A DNA stretch of 64,000 nt from Owenia fusiformis (GCA_903813345.2 CAIIXF020000008.1:22554822-22618821), one strand, 5' to 3'. Shown: positions 45,401-60,200, counted from the stretch's first letter. Numbers and translations are program-made. The notes: a model not told the origin generated them from the letters alone.

Positions 45401-47149
45401 TTCGGTATCATTGATGTGGGAAATATCGTCATCAGAAAATAGCAATTTCATTTGACGTCACATAATATGAAGTAGCTTGCATTAGGAGATTGAAGTAACC
45501 TGAAACGTTTTCTATCATAATGCTGATTACCGGCTGCGGTTTATACTCAGCTAGTTGACGCAGATTTTTTCTCTGGATGATCAGTGTGTAATTTCTTCAT
45601 CTCTAGGTGGTTTAATATTACTTACCCCATAGGTGTCTTATTATTACATCACATTTTCATTGTGAATAGGTATGAAATATCCAGGGGGTTGTGCTTGCTT
45701 GCATTACCTTTTATACAAACCTTTATTAAACAAAATTATCATAGATTAAAATCCTGTTTGAAATTTGAAATTAACTTTATATGGCTCTTGAATAAATCTG
45801 ATATTTATATTTTTGCCTTGCTATCTAAGGTTATTGTTATAAATAAATGACCACAATGATACATTGCATGAGGTTGTTGAAATATGTCAACCTTAAAAGA
45901 TTCTCTGTTATTTTATTTTATATGTTGTGAAAGTATGTTTGGATAATTGAATATATCAATGATGAACATATTAAAGAGAGAATCTGTGGTTCCATTTAAC
46001 AATGAAAGTAATGTTTATTGAAGTTGTACATTTATTCTATGACAAAATTCACATTATTAAGAATAAGGCATGGATATTGCACATCGCTAGAGCACAGATG
46101 GAATTTGTGTTTATGAAGAAGGTTTGATCAAAGTTTGTTAGGGAGTGCAATAATATCCATTTGTCATTGCTGATTAATGTGGTCATATGATATCCTTTAT
46201 GTTGAAAACTTACTCGTGCAGTGCACCAGACAAGTTGTTCAATGTTACAATTTAGTATACATACATATTCTGTTTTATTTATTCTAAGTGTCAACATTGA
46301 TTTTAATTCATATGACATTGTAATTGTTTGATGGCAGAAGTGAGTTAAGTTACATGTATTGTAAAAATGTTATATGAATTGTAAAACATTGTTTTGTTCC
46401 GCTTGAATACCATGTTTATTATATACCATATGGTATATGTAATGCTTAGAACTATAGCAACTTTAATAATTACACATTGATTAAATGTGATATATCTATA
46501 TGTATTAACACAAAAGCTTCAGGGCTGGTTCCTATTTATAGCTTCAATGAATACATGTTGTGATGATGGTTGTAACTAAGTAACTAATTAGAGAATGTCT
46601 TGCTAATTGCACACATATTGTACAAAGAAACACGATCTTGCAGAAGATTTCAGTAGACAATTGTCATGGGGAATATGAGAATTTAATACAGTTAAATGCA
46701 GGCCAATGAGAATTGTATTAATTTCAAATAATCATTATGGTATATACATAGTATGTGTAGATTTTATTATAGCAATTTGACTTAATATCAATAAATTAGT
46801 GTGAAACTTACTTAAGGTATTGTGTATTGATTGATGAGAAAAATCTATTTTCTCCTTTTCCCCTTCATTTACTGGACTCGAACTGTTAGTTCATATTTCA
46901 CTAAATTTATTTTCTCCCTTTTCCCTTCATTTACCGGACCCAATTATTCACTAAAATATGTTAGATTAAATATGCTCCCCAAAGCACTAAAGAATTCCCA
47001 TAATCTGACACATATTGAGTCCCTGGTTATTATAATTATGTCACAATCATAAAGTGGTGACATATTGTTATGGTCTCAATTTTTTTTACTGCGAATGGCG
47101 ATCGGCGTCTGTAACAAATTCTTACAACTTCCAATAACTTAACAAATAC
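45401..47149. other. Intergenic AT-rich DNA
   Basis: No gene recognised. A short local duplication near 46850-46945 repeats TTTTCTCC-TTTTCCCTTCATTTAC-GGAC. Confidence 0.45.
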
Positions 47150-47460
47150 TGTTTAGACTGACTTCAATTTTTTGCAAAATCATCTACATGTTTCCAGAAG
47201 TTCAAATATGACTTTATATTTAAGATTTGACCTTTTCAAGGTCAAAAAGGTCTTTTTTCAACTTGCTTCAAATTGACCAATTTATTTTCAAAATCATCTA
47301 CAAGTTATCAGAAGTTCAAATCTGACTTTAGATTTGAGATTCCACCTTCTTTGACCTTCTCAGGGTCAAAAAAGGTATTTTTACAACTTGCTTCAAATTG
47401 ACCAATTTGTTTTTTCAAAATCATCTTCAAGCTCTAAGAAATTCAAATCTGACTAAGATT
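47150..47460. repeat. About 2.5 tandem copies of a ~120-bp unit
   Basis: The words ACTTGCTTCAAATTGACCAA, TTCAAAATCATCTACAAG and AAGTTCAAATCTGACTTTAG recur in order at about 120-bp spacing, with GGTCAAAAAGGT between them. Function unknown. Confidence 0.6.
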
Positions 47461-50400
47461 GAACTCAAAATATTGTTAGCAACAAGGTGGTGACATTTTG
47501 TCATGTTAATGCCTTGTCTGACACATAACATATTGAGTCCCTGGTTTTTGCATCTCAAGATGAAAATTGTATGTTTTTTGTATGAGTTAAACCTCAATTT
47601 GTAATGTGATTGGTGGTAAATGCATTGAGTGAAGTGATAATTCAACTGGGAATGCCTTAGAGCCACTATCCCTTTTCAAATGGGGGGGGGGGTGATATCT
47701 AAATGAACCGGTGGCACGTTTTTCAACATTCTTCATAGATAATTACTTCAAGAAAATCTTGACGGACATTGAAAAGTAATAATTGACAGTTTCTCTTTAA
47801 GTGGCAGCAATGAGTAGAGTGTAAACTGTTGAAGAAATGAGATATCTGGTTAAATATGGAAGTTATTCAAGATATAAGATGCAGAAATGTCTGAATTCAT
47901 TGATAAGGGACATCCACTTTTAAAAACCATTGCCAGATAACGATAAAGTCTCTGAGCTGTTGTAAAATGGGCATGACATGAAATGTTCTATGTAAATGTA
48001 TAGAATGGAAAAATATATTTTAATATACTAGAAGTAGTACACCTTTATTTTCAAAATTGATACATAGAAATATACACTTACATATAAAGACACTAACTGT
48101 AGTCTTACATCAAGTCATTGTGCCACCCTCACAGCCATTCTCTCTAGATGGGGGGAGGCAGAGACCTGATACAAGATTAACATATTTTGATAGATGTTTT
48201 CCAATGCATTAGTATGGCAAAGGATCAAAAACTCAATTTATGACCACATAATCAACTTGACATAATATTAAGCTGGTCTTACAGCGCAATCTGATGTCTA
48301 ACGAAACAAAACTAAATTCTAATCCAGTACCACATGAATAGCCAGACGAAACATGTTATTGTTACCTTTAACCAAATAGGGCTTTACTATTAGGAAATTA
48401 TCTATGTAAACATCTATATTAGGAAACAATGATATTATGGCTACACAAATAATACATTGATTTACCAACACTATGTTAATACTAGGTTGACTATTGTATA
48501 TTAATAGACAACCCTGTTTTTCAAAATCAAATCAAGCTAGATTATTCAACCTTTGATTAAAATGATATCCCTCAAAACCCATAGGATATACTTTACACAG
48601 ATGTAATGATATGATATTTTAGTATATAAATGTGCATATTGTACAATGTGTTGTAGCATATCATTCAGATTACTTGAATAATCATTAGTTGAACAGATGC
48701 TCCATCTTTAATCAACACAACTTTCTATTTCACTAAAATCATCATGACTGAGAAGAAATGAGATGTCGTGGTTTATCATGATACAATGTGAAGATCTCAA
48801 TGTAGAGTGAGCTATGATAGGGAAAACTAAAGACAATGGAGACTTTAAGCTGGCCACGAAAGTAAAGTCCATGAATCAATACAGTAATGACGCTATAACT
48901 TTTTTATTTTGCAACCTACATACCCCAAATTTTGCATTCTCAAAATTCATTTCGTTCGTTGCGTACCTTCACTACCTCTCTGACGTTGTTTAAATAGTTC
49001 TAAAATTCCCGGGGCACGATCTTAGAAAGCTTCAGAAATTAGTACTTTCTTTATTACGAAATCAACAACGCCAAAACTTTGATATTCCATTAATCATGAC
49101 GTTTACAAATGATTTTACCATCGAAATTGGTAATCAATGATGTATTTGATGTGTCTTTAGGTAAAAATCTCCGCGGAGCAACAAATTGTAAAATGTCAAG
49201 ATCGATAATCACACATTACTACACGATTTCAAGATGGCGGTGTCAAAATTTTCTAAAAACGCTTCAAATAATATTATGTTAATTTCTGGCGAGTTCATCA
49301 ATATCATAACTTGTTATCTAGTAACAAGATAGAGAAACATGTAAGAAATTCAATTTTATAGATTAAAACATCACATCGACATGTGGTATTCGTTTATTAG
49401 ACGGTTAAAATTACGAATATGGGGATGACGTCATTTCAAAACGAACTGCATAGCAACGGTGTTAATAAACAATTTCTGCCCTCGCAAATTCCTAAGTATT
49501 CATTTTTAACAGTTTGTTACGAATTACTTAATATTTTTCTTATAAATGAATTCTTACTACATAAGAAATAAACATTTTATTAAATATGACGAATAAAATC
49601 AGTAGCAAACGCAAAGAAATATATTTTTTGAAGCAGGTCAAAATATTTAGCAGGGTAAATTTCGCGGGAATTTAAAGAACTGCATGAGGTAAGGCACAGG
49701 AGGTACGGATGGCACTGGACGAAAGGCTCGGAGACTGCAAATTTTGCAGTTATATAGTGCCAAGGGTTCTTAGTAATAATATAATGTAACAAGTCCTTCA
49801 ACTTGAATTATATTTGATCTAAAAGAGGAGTTCAATTGGTCCGTCATCCTATTTGATGATAGCTTTTAGTTTTAGTTGCTTTGCTGATATAGCAGTATCA
49901 ATGAAATGTTAGCTAAATTTTTTTCAACATGTCCTAAATTGCCAGCTTTAGTTGAGCAAATTTTTAAATTGGGTGCCTTCATACCATCGCCTGGGGACCT
50001 TCACATACCCTATACTTACTGGGGTTTGCATCAGGGTGCTTAGCTTGACGGTAATCTGGCTGTATCAGTTTAGGAACATTTTGCAAATTATGCTTATTTC
50101 TCATGGCACACCACATGTTTAAGTGAGACGCTGGTGACATATTTTATTCAAGTAAAAGTGTATAATTCATGATCCATGGCTAGATAACAACCTCCAATTT
50201 CATTTGGTATGGAAATTATGATTTTGTATCAAAAATTAAAAAAGTTATAGTATTTTGAAAAAATGGGCGTTTTTTTGGCCCACCCTGTATATAGCGTGCA
50301 AAGAAAACAAGCGCTAATTAGTCTACTTCAGACACCTGATCAGCTTCAGATTTGCTATTTCACATTGGTGTCAACGGGAATCATTATACCCATGTCTGTT

Positions 50401-50803
50401 GAATACTATGCTGGCAATTTTGATTTTGATGCACAGTATAATGCTTTCTGAAGAAAATGATGTATGCCATACATGTTTTAGCTCCAAATATCTTACGAAA
50501 CAAGCTTGTTTAAAATACGGGACATAGAAAACCTGGGATAGAAAGTCAGCTATATGACTATCAATGTCATATTACACACTGCGATGTGGTCTAAGTAAAG
50601 GACTCAGTAAACACTAATAACCGAACAATTATTCATGTGAGAAAACTACATGCATTTGTATAAGGCGATTTATTACATGCAGGTTGGTGTTTTGATTTTA
50701 TGTGCCAGCATAATGTCTCTATTGTCTATTAATGTACTCCCACAAGCATTGTTAATTACATTTTAAAAGGACGTAAAAGTCAATTATGCTAGATTGATTT
50801 TAA
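47461..50803. other. Intergenic DNA; one lone mariner-type terminus
   Basis: No gene recognised. GTTTTTTTGGCCCACCCTGTA at 50270-50290 is a right-hand terminal repeat of the mariner-like family seen complete at 55899-58172. I found no partner end, so it is an orphan remnant. Confidence 0.4.
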
Positions 50804-51371
50804 AGGGTTCCGATTAGCATCCCGTATAAAACCAATATGGCGGCTCCAGGCGAATCAACTGGAGCAGTCCATTTTTAAGAAATAAGGGGAGTTCTGTAAA
50901 ATCCAGTTTATTGAAATTGTCTTTGAGATAAAGTAATCCGTTTATAATGATTTTGAAAACGTTATCCAAAGAGTGATTGCGTTCAAATAATACATGTACA
51001 ACAGCCAATATAAATAATTGTATTAGAAACCGGTTTGTCTTGCTTTGTTTCATTTGTAGGATATTTCATATGCCAAGCTGTGTGCTATTACGTTATGGGG
51101 AAATTAAGATGCCAATTTTTCCTTATTATACACAAATAGAAGATCCGGAAACTTCACCCATAAATGTGGAATTGATTTGTCGATATAAAAATCACCCTTT
51201 TATAAATGTGTTTCGATAATATACTTATGCTATATAACAGTTAGAGGTGTTGACACAACGACCTCGAACCTGTGAACCCTTGAGTATTATTCCGGGATCG
51301 AGCCTTTTATACTAAACGGTGAGCAACACCAGAAACGAGTGTTCGATTTGCTAAACGATATGCGTCACCCT
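50804..51371 (-). mobile_element. 568-bp TTAA-flanked element, copy 2, inverted
   Basis: Over 95 per cent identical by eye to 24814-25385 in the ORF region. The left flank is TTAA (50800-50803). The right flank is TTGA (51372-51375), a target duplication with one base changed. The orientation is opposite to copy 1, 26 kb away. Confidence 0.8.
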
Positions 51372-52552
51372 TTGATGGATGATTTTAGTCAAATAGAATT
51401 TTTGGATGGCGGGAGTCAATCTGAAATGTACTATTAATTAAACACATTTGTAACAACATTTAAATATTGATCTTTTTCCAAAAACTGGCTTCTCAATAAA
51501 TTACTATGTAAGATTGTAGAATTAATCCTAACCACATGTTATTGTATAAGTTAAGTGTATGTCATCCATCTATCAATCTATATAAATAGTTGTCATATTC
51601 ATTCTTACTTAATGTAATTATAGACATTTTTACATAAGGGTCTGCAATGTGCTAAATCATTCAAAAGTACAATGTACAACATTAATCTTGACTAACTAAA
51701 AATTTCTATATATAAATATTATACATAATTTTAGTAAATACTGACAAACTCATTATTGATCAATAGGATCATAAATTAAGTTTGGTGTTTAATGCAGCCA
51801 TCTGTGCAAGATAAATATTTGTTCATAACTAATAACATACTTCACTGGTGATAGAAAGGACACAATAAGCAACATTCAAAAGTACAACTACATGTATACA
51901 GGGTACATTATAAATGAAAAGTTAACGTGTGTATATTAGCATTTTCAGGCTGTATCCACGTTGCTTCTCTATTATGGACTTGTTAAAGAACATTAGTTCC
52001 ATTTAAAATAACATTCCTAGTTAGAGAATTGACAATACATGTATATATAAAAATTGAAAACGGATCTCTTCATTAGATAAATGCTTTGGACAGCACCCAC
52101 GATACCAGATAAATTTCACAAATTAGTCTGAAAATATGACTGAGATATGTTGACTCTGGGATGTTAAATTTTGGCACTGTATTACATACAATTCTCAATG
52201 CTAGAAGTCCATAGTTAAGAAGCTCCAAATTGAAGTTGAAACTCGATGATTCAGTATTATTTATCCAAGTAACACATTTCATCTGATGGCGTTGCACCTA
52301 ATGTATCAGAAATATATTTAACAATCATTTCAGCTATTCTTTCTTTTTTGACAATGCGCTTCAGAGTGCACATCATTGACAAAAGTCATGCTCCGATTCT
52401 AATTTGTGGTTTTAATAAGATTTTTTGCACATGTATGACATGAAATGAATGGAGTTGTCATCAAGAATGGTTGCACAAGACTGAAATTGAGCAAGGGTAC
52501 TGAGGGACAGGAGCACACATCTTAGATACATACGATTAATGGGATTAATGGT
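51372..52552. other. 3' flank / 3' UTR of the minus-strand zinc-finger gene
   Basis: Lies downstream of the zinc-finger stop codon. No clear minus-strand AATAAA was identified, and no other feature was recognised. Confidence 0.4.
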
Positions 52553-54279
52553 TCAAAGCCAAATATCAGAGGGATCAGAATTACCTGGTTCTGGGCCAGG
52601 AATCAGAGGATTAACTGGTTCTGGGCGGGGAATCAGAGGATTAATTGGTTCTGGGCAAGGAATCAGAGGATTAACTGGTTCTGGGCAAGGAATCAGAGGA
52701 TTAACTGGTTCTGGGCGGGGAATCAGAGGATTAACTGGTTCTGGGCCAGGTATGAGAGGATTAACCTGTCCAGTGATTGGGAGTTCAGACTGAAGAATAG
52801 TATCCATAGAGTGAAAGGGAATAAAAGATTGATTTAATGGCAGTAGAACATTTTCACTCTGTTTTGATGTTGGAGGGTGGGAGTCAGCAATTTTGACTGG
52901 CATTATGTTAGAATCTGCACCAGAGCCTTCATGTTTGAATTCAGGTGTACTTTCTTCTTCAATATGAGGTATTACTGGATTGTCAAGGTCAATGGGAATA
53001 TGAACAGTTTCATCTGTATCTTTGTAACTCTGGATGTTTTTGGCCAAGATAAATGGTTGCACTGTTAAACCAGATAAATCATCTGGTCTTTCAAGCTTTC
53101 TAATCTTGTGAACATGGACCCAATGCTTCTGCCTATATGCAGTGTTACCAAATACAAGGCCACATAGTCTACAAACTACTAGACGCTTTCCATTATGAAC
53201 TGTCTGGTGTGCTATCAATGCATTAGAAGAACCAAATCTCAAATTACACACTGAACATTTCCAGCTGAGAGTAATGCCATGCTTTTTGAACTTGTGTCCT
53301 GTAAGACATTTTCGTTTTTCAAATGCACAATTACACAAATCACAATCTACCAAATGTTTTCCTTCATGCTCCACTGCAACATGTTTGCGATGTAAAAAGA
53401 TATCCTTGAATACCTCATCACACATCTTGCATATAAATGTAAGTTGTGAATTCTTAATGTCATGATCAGCTTCCAAATGTGAATGAAGTCCTGTCTCAGT
53501 GGCGAAAGATCTCCAACAAACAGTGTTATCAAATTCACATTTGCATGGATTCTCATGCCATTTGGCATGTGAGTCAAATTTACATTTTATGTGAAATTCC
53601 AAGTGACACTGTGCACACCGATACTTGCATGGCTTTTCCTCTTTCAATTTCCTAGCCTTACGCTTTAGTTTATTCCCAGAATGTTTCATCTGAATATGAC
53701 GTTTAAGGTGATGTTGTGTATGAAAAGGCTTACTACACTTGTCACAGCTTAACTTCCAATCAATCATGTCCATATGATTTCTATTTTCATGATTTCTCAA
53801 AGCTGTTTTTGTGTAAAATTTCTTGTCACAAAAATCACACTCTCTGTCTAGTATCTTACTGTGAATCTTAGAATGTTCATTCAACGTAGACTTTTTGAAA
53901 AATTTCTTGCCACACGTTTCACATATATGCTTCTTATCTTCCTCTGTCCCATGCACCATAAGCATGTGGGTTTTTAAATATGCTTGGCTTTTAACAGAAA
54001 CTGCACAAATTTCACACAAAAACTCTTCCTCAACATGAACGATCTTTATGTGATTTTTTAACGCATACCTTCTTGGAAAATATTTATCACACTGTTGACA
54101 TTTAAAGTTCCGTTCATGATGATAATATTTCATGTGGGCTGAGAGGTCTGTTGTTGCTTTATCACACAATGGGCAACTTTTGCATCGTGAGTATGTCTCA
54201 GTGGTACATACTGAGGTATGCTGAAGATAACGCCACAATGTCTTAAAGTGTTGTCCACAAACGGGACAATTCAGCTCAT
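52553..54279 (-). CDS. Zinc-finger gene, terminal exon with ~13 C2H2 fingers
   Basis: The exon starts after acceptor TTCTTTCCAG, with AT completing the Asp codon begun by G at 61460. Fingers include CPVCGQHFKTLWRYLQH, FKCQQCDKYFPRRYALKNH, HICETCGKKFFKKSTLNEH, RECDFCDKKFYTKTALRNH, LSCDKCSKPFHTQHHLKRH, YRCAQCHLEFHIKCKFDSH, WKCSVCNLRFGSSNALIAH and VVCRLCGLVFGNTAYRQKH. Two are atypical: one with CKCEFDNTVCWRSF spacing, and the first, whose last ligand is Cys. Stop TGA at 52555-52553. Confidence 0.9.
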
Positions 54280-57200
54280 CTGGAAAGAATGTAAAACAAA
54301 ATATAAGTAGGTAAATGGCTATTTCATCCCAATGTTTGCATTCATGCATTGATCTTCTCTTGGTGGTCTTGAAAACAGTCAATAAATGTTATAAAACATA
54401 TTGGGTTGTATACATTACATGTAAATAGGTACTTCAAATATTAAACAAGGCACAGGGTGAACAATATTGTACCTAAAACATAGCAGTATGGGCTTGAACT
54501 TCTAGAACTTCTTACCATGTAACATGTGTAAAAAAATTTTTTATTTATTTTTTATTTCATAAACATATATACGAGGGTTGTCCCATAAGTCTTGAAATTT
54601 TTATTCTAATTCAAAAAGATTTTGATGAATTTGTCTGAAAATTGGTATATATCAAGATCAATCAATTATCTTCAACATGTGATAGTTTCATAACAAAATT
54701 ATGAACTTGAGTAACTATTATGGTTGCTATGGTAACCGGGGGAGTCGGGGGGTGGGGCAGTAATGAAATATAGTAAAAATGTAAAATGGAGCCGTGGGAG
54801 TATTAAGGATTTTAAAGGATGGTATGTATCTTAAATTGTGAATCACCTGTCAAGATTGACAAAAGCACTGTATTCTTGGTAAAATCCTATGAAATACCTC
54901 TGTGATGTCATAATAAACTAGCACAATTGCTCAATTTTGGTACAGAGCCACAGCATTTTGAAAATCAAAATGGCAGGGATTTTGTCACCAGATGTTAAAT
55001 CTTTGCGTGCAGTTGTGCAATACCACGCCTCCTTAAGGCATACACCTACACAAACAAGAACAGCCATGGAAAAAGTATATAGACAGTAAACTCCAAGTGC
55101 ACCTACAATATGGAGGTGATAGAAGAAGTTAAAAACTGGAGATACCAGCCTGGAAGATGCTCCTAGAAGTGGAAGGCCAAAATCCAGTGACAATCTCATA
55201 TCACATATTGCAGAGAGTAGGCCTATAAGGGCTGAAATGAGAACTACTCAGTGTAGGAAGATCGCTAAGACTTTGATATTAGTAAGAGTACTGCTCACAG
55301 AGTGATGAAGAAAGACCTTTGGATGTCAAAGGAAGCCCCTAGATTCATTCCACATATTCTGAAAGAGGAGCAGAAAAGGCAACGTGTTGAGCTGAGCCAG
55401 GGGTTCCCAAATCCTTAATTTTCACGTCATATTTGTATTTTTATCCTGTTTTCTGCCCCGGGTACCCCCAACATTCCATTTTTAATCATCTGTAACATTA
55501 CCAAATGATCTTATTATGCTATGAAACTTACAGAGATAGTAGAAATATATCTACGTTAGAAAATGTGAAATTTTTATCATTGTATCTCAAATATTCTATA
55601 AATAAGAATAAAAATTTCAAGACTTATGGGACAACCCTCGTACAAGGCAAAGATAACAATTTACAAAAAAATATGTGATATATCAATGTACAATATTTAT
55701 ATATATGGATGTATATAAATCAAAAATATTTTAGATAAAGTACACATATCCTTATATATTTGGATTTTGTAATTTTTCAGTAAAACATTTTAGTCTTTCT
55801 TTTAACCTTAATATTCTGTTGTTCTTCGAAATATTTAAACTTTCGATAACATTTTTTAATTAACACACAATCAGAGAAAGGAAAATTGTTTCTTTGTACA
55901 GGGTGGGCCAAAAAATTTTGCAACCTTTTTAGAAGGCACAAAAAGTATCATAACATTATGGTACTGACATTTTTATAGAAACTTAAGGATAGGCATATTT
56001 TACCATTCAAATACTTAAGCTAATACTGACTTCAAATTTTTTTGTCAGATGTTTGAATATTAATGGTAAATTGTTCATTTGTCCGAGATTTACCATTTTT
56101 CCTAGAAAATCTGACTTTCTATGATTTTATGTGATCAACAATAACACATTCATTATGTTTACTAAATCTGCTTCAATCTTTGATGTTTAACCAATGTCTA
56201 GTACAGGTCTATATCAGTATCTAGTTACTATGGTAATATTGTTACACTGTATTAATTATTTATTAAACAAATGTTCAATGCATCCGCCTTTCACCTTCAC
56301 AATCACATGGAGACAAGAACTGGTCAATGGCGAGATCCAGCAGTTCTTGTGGAAGTCGTCTCCACTTATCCTGCAGAACTTCTTATAGTTGATCAATAAT
56401 TTGTGGGGTATAACCATTAACTACAATACATTGCTCCAGGTGCCCCCATGTGTGATAGTCCCAGGGATTGGCATCTGGTGTATTGGGTGGCCATTCAACT
56501 CAGGACTAATCTTCTTCAAAAGGGACATCTTTCAAGAATGGGGGCTCTTTCAGCCCCAAGTGATTACATATTCCAGCAGGATAGCGCTCCTGACCATAGG
56601 CCAAAAGTCACTATAGAATATCTGGAGCAAAATACCCCTTGATTCATTAGTCCTGATGAATTGCCGCCCAATACACCACTTAAAAAAGATTGCAGCAGAT
56701 TTAGTGAACATAACTAGAAAAACAGCAACTCCACGGAGTAGCAAATCCCACCGAACGGCAGTTGAGTTACCAAAGATTACGAAAATGAAAATGAAAAATG
56801 GCAGCCATTCTGAAGATCAGCCGCCATCTTAAAAAAATTTTCTCGAACAGAGCTACTGTGTTTCTAGGCATCAGCATATAAAATTTGAACCAAATCTGTT
56901 CACTGGTATTTGACTTATCAAAGATTACGTTTTTTCTTATGAAAAATGGCTACCATTTTGAAATTCAGCCGCCATCTTGAAAAAAATTTCTCGAACAGAT
57001 CTACTGTGTCCCTAGGAATCATCATATAAAAAATGAGCCAAATCTGTTCACTGGTATTTGAGTTATCAAAGATTACGTTTTTTACAAAAAATGGCGTCCA
57101 TTTTGAAATTCAGCCGCCATCTTGAAAATTCTTTCTCGAACAGATCTCCTTTGTCCCTAGGCATCATCATATAAAATTTGAGCCAAATCCATTCACTGGT

Positions 57201-60200
57201 GTTTGAGTTATCAAAGATTACCTTTTTTTACGAAAAATTGCCACCATTTTGAATATCAAGCCGCCATCTTGAAAATTCTTTCTTTAACAGATCTATTTTG
57301 TCCCTAGGCATTATCATATAAAATTTGAGCCAAATCCGTTCACTGGTATTTGAGTAATCAAAGATTACGTTTTTTTACGAAAAATGGCCACCATTTTGAA
57401 ATTCAGCGGCCATCTTGAAAATTGTAACTCGAACAGATCTACTGTGTCCCTTGGCATCATCATATACAATTTGAACCAAATTCGTTCACTGGTATTTGAG
57501 TTATCAAAGATTAAGTTTTTTTACGAAAAATGGCCGCCATTTTGAAATCTAGCCGCCATCTTGAAAATTTTTACTGGAACATATCTACTGTGTCCCTAGG
57601 CATCAGCATATAAAATTTGAACCAAATCCGCAAACTAGTATTTGAGTTATTAAAGATTACATATTTTACGAAAAATGGCGGCCATTTTGAATTCAGTGGC
57701 CATATTGAAAATTCCTTCTCGAGCAGAGGTCCTACACCCATTAGGCATAAGCCTATAAAATTTGAATCAAATCCGTGAAACGGTATTTGAGTTATCGCCC
57801 GGACAAACAGACGGACAGACGGACGGACAGACGGACGAACGGACGAACGGACGGACGGACGGACGGACGGCTTTCCTATATCCTTCTCGAACTTCGTTCG
57901 GTGGGATAATAAATGTTCTATCGATGATCACATAAAATAACAGAAAATCACATTTTCTGGGAAAATCGGTAAATCTCGGACACATGAACAATTTACCATT
58001 AATATTCAAACATCTGACAAAAAAAAATTGAAGTCAGTATTAGCTTAAGTATTTGAATGGTAAAATATGCCTATCCTTAAGTTTCTGTAAAAAAAATTTC
58101 ATGTCAATACCATAATGTTATGATACTTTTTTTGCCTTCTAAAAAGGTTGCAAAATTTTTTGGCCCACCCTGTATTTTTCAAAATTGTTTGAATGGTTGA
58201 CCCAATTTGAATATATCGTGTATCCTACTATTGTTATAACTGTATTTCTGAAAAAAGCTACATCTCCTTCCAACAGGTAAAAACCTAATATAAAATATTT
58301 CCAACTCAGGTTACAATTCAGAATTCTTTCAATTTTTTTCCATATATCTTTTACTAAATCACATTCTAAAACCAAGTGTTTTGGAGTTTGTATTTCTTTA
58401 CATTTGTAACAATATTGACTTATTTCTCTATTCCATTTATATAATGTGTTTCCACAAGTTAAGATATGATAAAAAATTTAAAAGTTAAATTCTGCATGTT
58501 TTCTATTGAGCATATTTATGATTTTTGACAGATAAACCTTTCTATAAAAAGATATATTATTTGGAGTATTGAAAACATGTTTCAGTGATTCTCCATGATT
58601 GTTCTTTCTTGTTTCTCCTGTAAAAGTATTTCATATATTAACTTGCTGGTTATCTTATGTACATTTATCCATTTATTGTTCTTTAATAAGAATGTAATAC
58701 TCTTCTTTATATTCATATACTTTGCCATTTCTGTTTTTACATTTTTAGTTATTCTATTTATAAAAGTTTTTATCTTGATGTATTCTATCATCCAATTTTG
58801 CTTTTTTATTAGCTTATTTATTATATACATTTCATCTACAAATTGTCCATTTTCTGTAAAGAAATCCTTAACGTTGGTATGTGAGTTGTTTTGATTATGA
58901 TTTAAATCTAAATCTGATTTAAATCTGAAGTTTAAATTGTTACGTCTTACAATGTCATAGGCATCGCCAGGAGGGGGTGGGATGGTGCTATCGCAACCCC
59001 CCTCCCCCATAACCAATGAAAATATGACCATGATGATAGAGGAAGAAAAGAGCCATAAAATGCTTTTTATTTGAAGCTTCTAGCTAAATTTTGAAGGAAG
59101 ATACATACATTTTGGTAAATTCAAAACAAATCTTACACGTTTTCTAATGATCTATTTATGTTATAAATTCGTATTTTTCGTTTTTTTGGGGTACCCAGTT
59201 TGAACCCAGCACGGAGGATTTACAAGGAGGATTTATTACCCGGTACCCGTTTTTTCTACAAACCCCCACTTAGTGGTTTTCCTGGAATCGCGATGACAAG
59301 ATTTATATAAGAACTTCCAAAATGGCCGCCAGAATGCAAGATGGTGTTGAAAGATTAATCAGCTCTAGAAGTTTTTACGATGTAACATAAGTGAAAATTT
59401 GGAAAAAATCCGTTAAATTTGAATTTGACTGCCGAAAAGTTAATCAGCTCTAGAACTTCTTACTATGTAATATGTGTGAAAATTTGAAGTAAATCCTGTA
59501 GAGGTTTTCCTGGAATTGCAATGACAAGATTTATTCAAAAACTTCCAAGATGGCTGCCAGAATGCAAGATGGCCACCCAAAAGTTAATCAGCTCTAGAAG
59601 TTCTCACTATGTAACATGTGTGAAAATTTGAAGTAAACCCGTCAAGTGGCTTTCCAGGAATTGTGACGACAAGAAAGTGAGACATTGTCCACACACCCAC
59701 CCATCAAGCTGACAACAATATCGTACCTTTTTTAGGTACACAACTCCACCAATAGACTAGATGTTCATAGAAATAATCTTGATTTACATCTAAAAATTCA
59801 AAATTTAGTGAAAGTGATGTAAAATTACATATAGAAATGTGGATTTAAAAAGTGTTAATCAACTTTGAAAATTCAATTTTCTTTGAAAATATGACTCCTA
59901 GGCCGGAGAGATTCCCCATAGACCTTATGTAATAAAATCACAAAAAGTGAAATATCTTTTCTCGTATTGGACAGAATATTTTCTTCACTGAACATATTTT
60001 AATTTGTATAACTAGATAACGGCAACTCCGCGGAGTAGCAAATCCCAACGAACAAAATATCAATTACCGAATTCCAATCAATTATACTCATTACTTTGGT
60101 TAAAATTGGAAAATTTAGATATAAGAATTGCGAATTCCTGTAAAACAGCCATTTTGAATTTTCTGAGGTACAAATCTGAAAAATAATACCATAATTGTGA

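Larger units (their letters stand above)
55899..58172. mobile_element. 2.3-kb mariner-like element with ~220-bp TIRs, carrying a Helitron
   Basis: The ends CAGGGTGGGCCAAAAAATTT are inverted repeats that continue for roughly 220 bp (55899-56115 and 57935-58172), flanked by TA (55897-55898 and 58173-58174). The inside holds transposase remnants in both orientations and a Helitron with core repeats (56714-57909). The pair of intact long ends around foreign cargo looks like repeated nested insertion. Confidence 0.8.

Noticed and set aside
58582-59031. 149-codon minus-strand frame as a host gene
   Set aside because: It reads into a LINE-type C-terminus with a zinc knuckle across frameshifts, so it is a retrotransposon remnant.
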